NCBI GenBank assembly: GCA_946186215.1
Contig: CAMHMM010000031.1
Span: 1 to 11,951, forward strand
DNA: 11,951 nucleotides
Direction: 5' to 3'
From: an uncultured Ruminococcus sp.
Lineage (GTDB): Bacteria; Bacillota; Clostridia; Oscillospirales; Ruminococcaceae
The notes below the pieces were generated by a model, which was not told the origin of the DNA, ran no database searches, and worked only from the letters and a program-made list of their open reading frames with translations. Positions within the stretch are counted from its first letter, which is position 1. Each line of letters opens with the position of its first letter. A program made the position numbers and the translations under genes. Of the stretch, positions 6,530 to 11,951 are shown in pieces.

Positions 6530-7867
6530 TCACTTTCTCTTGGAAACTGCGAGACCGCAAGCTGCAAGAGCCATTACTGCTGCGATAGCTGCAGCGGGTG
6601 TGTTGCCTGTAGTGGTGGATGTTGTCTCAGTTGCAGGAGCGGGAGCTTCCTCAACAGCTGCAGGAGCTTCCTCAACAGCTACGGGAGCCTCTTCTTCCTC
6701 TTCAACTACTGTAACATCAACATCAATATCATCTGCGCCTTCATCGGTAACAAAGCCGCCGAATGCTGCAAGAGCATCGTTCTTGTTTACGAGGAATGCG
6801 CCGAGAACAGTGAGGTCTGCACCGGTATCGCCAACATAGATGGAGTCAACTGTGGAGAAATCCTCAGACTGATACATAGCTGCCATGTAGTCATAGCCGA
6901 ATACTGCTACGCCGGGCATGGAAAGCTCCTCAACAGGGGGAACCTTAGCCCAAGCCTCGCCGCCGGACCAGCTCTGGAGAATGAACTCGGGAACATTCTC
7001 GGAAGCATAGAATACAACTACAACATTATCAGGATTGATAAGGCTTGTGTCAAATGCTACATCGCCGGGCTCTTCATCCTCGCCGATGTTGTTGTAAGTG
7101 AGAAGCTGGAAAGCCTGTCCCCAGTTGCTGGAGCTGCCGGCACCAAGGAATACAGCGTTCTCCTCAAAATAAGACTTGATCTGAGCAGCAAGAGGATTGT
7201 CAAGGTCGATATCAATAGCGATATCCACATCAGCATCTTCTTCCTCTTCCTCAAAAGCTTCTTCCTCAACGGGAGCAGCTTCCTCAGCTACAGCCTCTTC
7301 CTTCTTCTCTTCTTTCTTTTCCTCTGCAGGAGCAGCCTCTTCAGCAGGAGCTGCCTCAGTCTCTGCGGGAGCTTCCTCTACGGAAAGAACCTCGCCGCCC
7401 TTGCCAAGGATCTCTGCCTTGGTCACGGTGAAATCGCCCCACCAGTTCTGGAGGAAGAAGTTTGCATATGCATCGTCATCCTTGAAAACAGGAGAATCCT
7501 TGAGGAGCTCTACTGTCTTACCATCGGATACGATCTCCTTCTTGGCATCTTCATTGCCCCACTCATGCTGTTCCCAGTTGTTGGATGAAGCATTGATGCC
7601 GATACCGCCGCCGAAGCCCTTGGAAGCATCCTTGACATCGAGATAATATCTTACACCGTATACCTTGGAAGCAGCTATGCCTGCATCAACAGACCATGCA
7701 GCAACCTTTGTATCATCGGAATTTACTACAACGAAATAATCCTTGCCGGGCTTTCTTTCGTCGATATACTTGTTAGCGGAAAGAGCGCTTGCGCTTACAG
7801 CTGTGAGTGATGCTGCAAGAACGATAGCAGCGAAACCGCTGAGAACCTTCTTCATATTCATGATCAT
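6530..7867 (-). CDS. Surface protein A: secreted, two beta-rich domains, Glu/Pro/Ala linkers, C-terminal anchor
   Basis: A 445-residue secreted protein not assigned to a named family. Seen: a signal peptide (about 1-28, ending SASA); a first globular domain at about 33-160, rich in Trp and aromatic residues with FFLQNWWGDFTVTKAEIL near 137-154; an acidic Ala/Pro/Glu/Lys linker at 162-222; a second domain at about 225-372 with FILQSWSGGEAWAK near 295-308, echoing the first; a second acidic Pro linker at 388-415; then TTTGN (418-422), a hydrophobic helix (about 424-441) and SKRK. The head domains look like jelly-roll carbohydrate-binding modules, but this is inference from pattern only. AAGGAG precedes three closely spaced ATGs (7867, 7861, 7855); 7867 or 7861 fits best. 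It lies 20 bases after gene B and is last in the operon. Confidence 0.88.
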   Translation of the reverse strand: MIMNMKKVLSGFAAIVLAASLTAVSASALSANKYIDERKPGKDYFVVVNSDDTKVAAWSVDAGIAASKVYGVRYYLDVKDASKGFGGGIGINASSNNWEQHEWGNEDAKKEIVSDGKTVELLKDSPVFKDDDAYANFFLQNWWGDFTVTKAEILGKGGEVLSVEEAPAETEAAPAEEAAPAEEKKEEKKEEAVAEEAAPVEEEAFEEEEEDADVDIAIDIDLDNPLAAQIKSYFEENAVFLGAGSSSNWGQAFQLLTYNNIGEDEEPGDVAFDTSLINPDNVVVVFYASENVPEFILQSWSGGEAWAKVPPVEELSMPGVAVFGYDYMAAMYQSEDFSTVDSIYVGDTGADLTVLGAFLVNKNDALAAFGGFVTDEGADDIDVDVTVVEEEEEAPVAVEEAPAAVEEAPAPATETTSTTTGNTPAAAIAAVMALAACGLAVSKRK

Positions 7868-7887
7868 ATCTCTCCTTAGTAAAAGGC

Positions 7888-8673
7888 TTATTTTCTCCTT
7901 GCAGCTACAGCAGCAGCAGCAGCGAGGCCCATGATAACTACCAGAGCAGATGCAGCTGTATTGCCGGTTGCGGCAGGAGTTGTAGTTGTGTCTTCAGCAG
8001 GAGCGGGAGCTTCCTCAGCAGCTGCGGGAGCCTCTGTCTCAGCGGGTGCTTCTTCTTCAGCAGGAGCAGCCTCTTCAGCAGCTTCTTCCTCAGCGGGAGC
8101 AGCCTCCTCAACAGCCTCATCCTCAGCAGGTGCAGCCTCTGCGCCGAGGTCAGCAAAGCAGTATGCCTTACCGTCTGCATCGCTTACGAAGTCGAGAGCC
8201 TTCTGCTTTTCGCCCTTTTCCCATGTGCAGTTCTTAACGATAACATTCTTGCAGGAGAATGTTACGCCGTCGTCGCCGAGTGCGTCGATGCAGGCAGCAT
8301 CGAGAACGAATTCAAGCTGAGTATCAGCCTTGTTTACGCACATCCAGCCGTCAGCCTTGACTGTCATGGTATCGGATGTAACATAGCCCTTTTCCATGCT
8401 TGACTGGGAAACCCAGCCGTTGTCGTAGTCAATGATGTTTACAAGATACTGATCGGCAAGATTGAACTTGTCATATATCTCAACATCAAGTACGATCTTT
8501 ATATCGCCGCCTACAGCAGTGAGCTCCTCTTTTGTGATGCCCACTCCGGAAGACGACCAGTCGCCGGGATACTCAGTGTCGATAGCCTTGGACTCGGCAG
8601 ATACCGAAACAGCGGCCAGGGACAGCGTGAGAGCTGCAGCAGCAGCACCGGCTGTAAATCTCTTAAGATCCAT
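7888..8673 (-). CDS. Surface protein B: secreted, single beta-rich domain, acidic linker, C-terminal anchor
   Basis: A 261-residue secreted protein of unknown family. Seen: a signal peptide (about 1-26, ending VSA); a globular domain at about 28-175 with several beta-type strands (IKIVLDVEIYDKF, QLEFVLDA, VTFSCKNVIV) and Trp residues; a Glu/Ala/Pro linker at about 178-228 made of repeated AAPAEEE-like blocks; a Thr-rich spacer; ATGN at 235-238; a hydrophobic helix (about 240-257) and the tail ARRK. The start at 8673 is fixed by AAAGGAG eight bases upstream and by the signal peptide; an open frame to 8796 has no such support. It has the same plan as its neighbours A and C, and its 3' end shares a 21-bp identical stretch with both. 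It follows gene C after 85 bases that hold a hairpin. A surface-binding role is inferred only. Confidence 0.88.
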   Translation of the reverse strand: MDLKRFTAGAAAAALTLSLAAVSVSAESKAIDTEYPGDWSSSGVGITKEELTAVGGDIKIVLDVEIYDKFNLADQYLVNIIDYDNGWVSQSSMEKGYVTSDTMTVKADGWMCVNKADTQLEFVLDAACIDALGDDGVTFSCKNVIVKNCTWEKGEKQKALDFVSDADGKAYCFADLGAEAAPAEDEAVEEAAPAEEEAAEEAAPAEEEAPAETEAPAAAEEAPAPAEDTTTTPAATGNTAASALVVIMGLAAAAAVAARRK

Positions 8674-8698
8674 GGTCAAAACTCCTTTATTCAACATA

Positions 8699-8728
8699 GA
8701 CTTTGGAAGACATGAGCCCTCCAAAGTC
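8699..8728 (-). other. Inverted repeat in the C-B intergenic leader
   Basis: GACTTTGGA (8699-8707) and TCCAAAGTC (8720-8728) form a perfect 9-bp stem with a 12-base loop between genes C and B. On the transcribed strand no T run follows, so it is not a typical terminator. It could be an mRNA processing or stability element that lets B be expressed at a different level from C. Confidence 0.55.
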
Positions 8729-8758
8729 CATGTGCGTGGTATAATTTTTAACCGCAGA

Positions 8759-9541
8759 TTACTTCTTTCTGGAAACGAAAGCTGCAACAGCTGCAACGCC
8801 CATTATAGCTGCAACAGCAGCAGCAGATGCATTGCCTGTAGCGGTGGAAGTGGTCTCAGATGCAGGAGCGGGAGCTTCCTCAGCAGCAGGAGCCTCTTCT
8901 ACAACTGCTTCCTCAGCAGCAGCAGGAGCCTCTTCTACAACTGCCTCTTCAGCAGCAGCGCCGTCAGCACCGTAGCCCTTCTGAGCTATCTCGTTGCCTT
9001 CCTTGTCGAAGATCTTGAAATCAGAGATGGTGAATGTAACACCGCTCATGTCCTGGCCGGACCAGTCCATGAATACGAGCTCACCAGTGGTGGAATCGTA
9101 GGGACCGAGGAGCCACTTGAAGGAATCCTCTACTGTCTGCTCGTCGTTCCAAACAGCCATGCCGTTCTCGTCCCACTCATCGGGAGCGAGGCCGTAACCT
9201 GCAGAGTTACCAGTTGTGATGTAAGCACCGCCGCCGAGCCAGCCGGTCTCTGTGCCGGAGAACTTGGAAAGGCCCTTGTATGTGATCTTCCATGTGCCGG
9301 AATATACATTAGCAAGGTCATCAGGGTTCTCAAGGATATCAGCCCATGTGATTCTGATCTTGGAAAGATCGCCGGTTACAGCCTGTGACCAGGTAGCACC
9401 GCTCTCATCGGTAGACTCGAGTACGCATGTGTCGGGGTTGTCATCAGCATATGTGGTCTTGGACCAGTCAACTGCACTTACACTACCGCAAACGGAAGCC
9501 ATTACTGCAACAGCAGCCATGCCGGCAAGAAGTTTTTTCAT
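8759..9541 (-). CDS. Surface protein C: secreted, Trp-rich beta domain, acidic linker, C-terminal anchor
   Basis: First gene of the surface protein operon, 260 residues, family not recognised. Seen: a signal peptide (about 1-23, ending VSA); a globular domain at about 24-190 with ten Trp residues, including WSQAV, GTWKITYKGLSKF, WLGGGAYITTGN and a final beta hairpin VTFTISDFKIFDKEG (168-182); a linker with the duplicated block EEAVVEEAPAA (199-209 and 210-220); ETTSTATGN at 229-237; a hydrophobic helix (about 238-255) and SRKK. The Trp-rich beta domain is suggestive of a carbohydrate-binding module, but no family is claimed. The start at 9541 is set by GGAGGAG six bases upstream; the ATG inside that site is rejected. 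A good promoter lies about 70 bases upstream. The linker and tail closely resemble those of A and B, indicating a common origin of at least the 3' modules. Confidence 0.88.
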   Translation of the reverse strand: MKKLLAGMAAVAVMASVCGSVSAVDWSKTTYADDNPDTCVLESTDESGATWSQAVTGDLSKIRITWADILENPDDLANVYSGTWKITYKGLSKFSGTETGWLGGGAYITTGNSAGYGLAPDEWDENGMAVWNDEQTVEDSFKWLLGPYDSTTGELVFMDWSGQDMSGVTFTISDFKIFDKEGNEIAQKGYGADGAAAEEAVVEEAPAAAEEAVVEEAPAAEEAPAPASETTSTATGNASAAAVAAIMGVAAVAAFVSRKK

Positions 9542-9605
9542 TATAATCTCCTCCATTGGTTTGATTGACATATTTGTATATTACAACTATACGCAAATTG
9601 ATAAC

Positions 9606-9635
9606 TATATTATACCATTTATGGTTATATTATAC
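9606..9635. repeat. Duplicated 10-bp motif in the promoter of the C-B-A operon
   Basis: TATATTATAC occurs at 9606-9615 and again at 9626-9635, exactly 20 bases apart, about two helical turns. One copy contains the -10 element and the other overlaps the -35 element, so it may be an operator, a pair of alternative -10 boxes, or chance in AT-rich DNA. Confidence 0.5.
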
Positions 9636-9637
9636 AA
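9609..9637 (-). promoter_or_regulatory. Promoter of the C-B-A surface protein operon
   Basis: On the - strand TTGTAT (9632-9637) is followed by a 17-base spacer and TATAAT (9609-9614), preceded by TGG, which makes an extended -10 (TGnTATAAT). The -35 matches only half of the consensus but the extended -10 compensates. Transcription would begin near 9600, giving a leader of about 60 bases before gene C. Confidence 0.75.
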
Positions 9638-9698
9638 TTATAAGTTTTCACAATTTTTTCACTGCATTTTTAGCTGTTTTTTATATTTTTGCCGATGT

Positions 9699-9747
9699 AA
9701 GGCCGTGAACCCCCGTATAATACCCGATATCCGGGGGAAACGGCTTT
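9699..9747. other. Nested inverted repeat between dusB and the surface operon
   Basis: An outer stem AAGGCCGT / ACGGCTTT (9699-9706 and 9740-9747, one mismatch) encloses an inner perfect stem CCCCCG / CGGGGG (9710-9715 and 9732-9737). A second CCCG at 9723-9726 could compete for the same CGGGGG arm. It lies in the 269-bp gap (9542-9810) after dusB. No clear T run follows on the - strand, so its role as the terminator of the dusB unit is uncertain. I see no gene in this gap. Confidence 0.6.
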
Positions 9748-9810
9748 CATGATATATATTCTCTTTTTCTGCAAGTCATTTCACAACATCCTGCATTTTC
9801 ATGCGCCGTT

Positions 9811-10803
9811 TCAGATATTTTCTTTCTCATATCCGCGCAGCACCTCTTCCGCGAGCCTTTTCACATCATCAAGGCTGTTCAGATGCGAGCAGCGTTCACG
9901 ATAGGCCGCAGCGCCCTTTATGCCCCGCAGATAGAAGGAGCAGTGCCGCCTTGCCTCCGCCATAGCCATGCGCTCGCCCTTGAAGCTCACTGCAAGCCCT
10001 GCCTGGCGCACCATAACATCCATGCGCTCAGTCATCTCAGGCGGCGTATAAGCCGTACCGTTTAGCGCACAGGCGATCTCCCGGAATATCCACGGGTTGC
10101 CGTAGCTGCCGCGGCCGATCATCACAAGGTCAACGCCCGTCTTTTCATACATCGAGACCGCATCTGCCGCATTTTTTATATCGCCGTTGCCTATCACGGG
10201 GATGCTTACTGCCCGCTTTACTGCAGCTATCACATCAAGGCTCGCCCTGTCGTGATACATCTGCTGCTTTGTACGCCCGTGTATCGTCACAGCGGCTATC
10301 CCTGCGCTCTCGAGCGCCTGTGCGAATTCCGGCGCGTTTATGCTTGTGCTGTCCCAGCCCGCCCTTATCTTGGCCGTAACAGGGATATCCACCGCACCGA
10401 CCACCGCGCGTGCTATGCTGTATGCCTTTTCCGTGTCCTTCATAAGGGCACTGCCGCTGCCGTTTCCCGCGATCTTCGGAACGGGACAGCCCATATTTAT
10501 ATCTATTATATCGGGTGAATAGGCCATCAGCTTCTCGGCAGCCCTTGCCATGAACTCAGGCTCATCCCCAAAAAGCTGCAGCGCATAGGGACGCTCTGTA
10601 TCGGTAACGGTACACAGCTCCTCGGTCTTTCTGTCGCTGTAGCACAGCCCCTTTGCGGAGATCATCTCCGACACCATATACGCAGCACCCTGCTCCTTGC
10701 AGATATATCTGTAGGCTCTGTCCGCCACGCTTGCCATAGGAGCCAGCGCGGCAGTCCGTTCTATGGCCACATTCCCGATAAGTAATTTATCCATCACGGT
10801 CAT
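9811..10803 (-). CDS. dusB: tRNA-dihydrouridine synthase, DusB type
   Basis: A flavin (FMN) enzyme that reduces uridine to dihydrouridine in tRNA with NADPH, in the cytoplasm. The 330 residues match the family. Seen: LAPMASVADRAYR at 20-32; INMGCPVPK at 102-110 with the catalytic Cys106, followed by NGSGSALM; AKIRAGW at 144-150; IHGRTKQQMY at 174-183; IGNGDI at 204-209; and IGRGSYGNPWIF at 229-240, the phosphate-binding region of the TIM barrel. The pattern fits the DusB (NifR3) branch. The start at 10803 overlaps the upstream stop by four bases (ATGA), indicating translational coupling; an ATG at 10794, eight bases after AGGA, is an equally reasonable start. A nested inverted repeat lies after the gene. 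Confidence 0.94.
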   Translation of the reverse strand: MTVMDKLLIGNVAIERTAALAPMASVADRAYRYICKEQGAAYMVSEMISAKGLCYSDRKTEELCTVTDTERPYALQLFGDEPEFMARAAEKLMAYSPDIIDINMGCPVPKIAGNGSGSALMKDTEKAYSIARAVVGAVDIPVTAKIRAGWDSTSINAPEFAQALESAGIAAVTIHGRTKQQMYHDRASLDVIAAVKRAVSIPVIGNGDIKNAADAVSMYEKTGVDLVMIGRGSYGNPWIFREIACALNGTAYTPPEMTERMDVMVRQAGLAVSFKGERMAMAEARRHCSFYLRGIKGAAAYRERCSHLNSLDDVKRLAEEVLRGYEKENI

Positions 10804-11951
10804 CCTGCGGTCGGAGTGCGGTCTATCATACGGATATTTCGCGCGAGGAACGCCTTTGTGATAAGCTTGCTCTCACCGTTTTCCCAGTGATAGATAGCTC
10901 TGCCGTCCGAATACACCACGCCGTTTTCACAGACGGTGAAATCCAACACTCCCTTGCTGATGATCTTTTCCTCATCATCGGTCTTCTTTATGAGCACTCT
11001 TGTCTGAGGGATAAAGCGTGATTCAACATCCTTCTTGTCGGCAAGCTTGGAAGCCTTTATCACATTTCCGTCGATAATGATATCCCGCTGCGAACGGTTC
11101 TTCGTGCGCTCGTTGAGCATCGCGCGGGGATCCTTTCCGTCAAGTGACTGGCCGCCCCATATAACGGACATGAAGTTGAGCCAGCCGCCCAGCGCTTTGA
11201 GCAGCCGTACCGGCGCAAGGAGGATATCCGTGAATTTCACGCCGTCACTGTCCTTCTCACCGCCGTAGGGCTGGCGTATGAACCAGAGGTCACCGTTTTC
11301 ATCATCCTGCAGGTGGATGAAGTCGTATTTATCGTCGCTGATCACTTCGCCCATAGTGCGGGAGTTGATGTCAAGATAAGCCCCCGACATTGGCGAACGG
11401 GCTTCAACGCCGCCGTAATTGTTTCGTGCGTTGCCGCAGGTCGAAAAGTACAGTCTGCCGCTGCGGGAATTGGAAAAGCTCAGATACTGCTCCTGTGAAT
11501 CTCCTCCGGTAAGCTCCTCATAGGCAGCCGAGGGAGGCTCCAGAACTGCGATGTGGAACTCATTTCCCGAACCCATCGACACAGCCAGCTTCCCATCACG
11601 GATATCAATATCGCCTATGCGAAAATCCGCCGAGGATATGATAAGCCCCTCCAGATTATCCGAAGGATCAAGACTGCGGCTGTATATGCCCACAGAGCTG
11701 TCAAGCGCGATGCCGTATATAAGCCCGTCCTCATAGGGGCACAGACCTACTACCTCGCTGTAAACATTGTTCTCGTCCTCGAAATACTCCATATGACCGG
11801 TAAACTGTGCGCCCGCCCCTGTGGACTTCCATTCCTTGCGGCGGCGTATATCCGAAAGAGCCTGCTTGTATTTGTTCAGCCTTTCGCAGGGGATCTCCGT
11901 TTTCATCTTTCCGTCGTAGTGAAAGATCTTCCCCTCACTTGTAAATATAAG
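10800..11951 (-). CDS. Unknown protein of beta-propeller-like appearance, 5' end outside window
   Basis: The last 383 residues of a protein I cannot assign. The frame stays open to the window edge, and the residues before the first ATG (LIFTSEGKIFHYDGK) look like a proper protein segment, so the true start is probably beyond 11951 rather than at 11906. Several segments have a propeller-blade look: GKIFHYDGK near the left end, GLIYGIALDSSVGIYSRSLD, GRLYFSTCGNAR, NGDLWFIRQPYGG and GVVYSDGRAIYHWENGE near the C terminus. A hydrophobic segment at visible residues about 240-265 (bases 11157-11234, with LLAPVRLLKALGGW) interrupts this and could be an amphipathic or membrane-contacting helix. The stop overlaps the dusB start as ATGA. 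No signal peptide can be judged because the N terminus is missing. The propeller idea is inference. Confidence 0.8.
   Translation of the reverse strand, partial: LIFTSEGKIFHYDGKMKTEIPCERLNKYKQALSDIRRRKEWKSTGAGAQFTGHMEYFEDENNVYSEVVGLCPYEDGLIYGIALDSSVGIYSRSLDPSDNLEGLIISSADFRIGDIDIRDGKLAVSMGSGNEFHIAVLEPPSAAYEELTGGDSQEQYLSFSNSRSGRLYFSTCGNARNNYGGVEARSPMSGAYLDINSRTMGEVISDDKYDFIHLQDDENGDLWFIRQPYGGEKDSDGVKFTDILLAPVRLLKALGGWLNFMSVIWGGQSLDGKDPRAMLNERTKNRSQRDIIIDGNVIKASKLADKKDVESRFIPQTRVLIKKTDDEEKIISKGVLDFTVCENGVVYSDGRAIYHWENGESKLITKAFLARNIRMIDRTPTAG

Noticed and set aside
6530..7867. Cellulosome components (dockerin or cohesin) in the surface proteins
   Set aside because: No duplicated calcium-binding dockerin motif and no cohesin pattern is visible in A, B or C.
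8737..8745. Extended -10 (TGGTATAAT) on the + strand pointing into the 3' end of gene C
   Set aside because: No acceptable -35 at the right distance and no + strand gene downstream; an antisense start is possible but unsupported.
8462..9388. A 308-residue open frame on the + strand across genes B and C
   Set aside because: It is antisense to two well-supported genes with signal peptides and ribosome binding sites, is broken in sense by low-complexity Ser/Leu/Cys stretches, and arises from the biased codons of the Ala/Glu linkers.

Overview
This window looks like a chromosomal segment of a Ruminococcus-like member of the Clostridia. The basis is the tlyA - nadK - argR gene order typical of Clostridia, strong GGAGG-type ribosome binding sites, frequent ATA isoleucine codons, and secreted proteins with Ala/Glu/Pro-rich linkers and C-terminal 'TGN + hydrophobic helix + Arg/Lys' tails. 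The genus is inferred from gene content only; no search was run.

Left half, + strand (1-4818): one tightly packed transcription unit. It holds the 3' part of a TlyA-type rRNA methyltransferase, a secreted or membrane-anchored protein of unknown function, NAD kinase, the arginine repressor ArgR, and a class B penicillin-binding protein with an extraordinary Asp/Tyr-rich tail. Three of the four junctions share the same ten bases, TGATATGAAA, with one base between stop and start. The unit ends in an intergenic region (4819-5066) with a weak hairpin, two tandem copies of a palindrome-bearing repeat of about 95 bp, and a strong terminator shared with the convergent genes.

Right half, - strand (5067-11951), read from right to left: (a) a partial gene of beta-propeller-like appearance, overlapping by ATGA a DusB-type tRNA-dihydrouridine synthase; (b) a 269-bp gap holding a nested inverted repeat and a good promoter; (c) a three-gene operon (called C, B and A here) for secreted proteins with different beta-rich heads and a shared acidic Pro/Ala/Glu linker and C-terminal anchor, ending in a clean terminator; (d) uracil-DNA glycosylase (ung) followed by an RsuA-type 16S rRNA pseudouridine synthase whose best start codon is CTG.

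The housekeeping genes (rRNA and tRNA modification, NADP supply, arginine regulation, cell wall synthesis, DNA repair) are ordinary. The most distinctive part is the C-B-A operon: three tandem, apparently related surface proteins with a non-LPXTG anchor, which could be a small surface-display or carbohydrate-binding set. That function is inference; only the architecture is visible.
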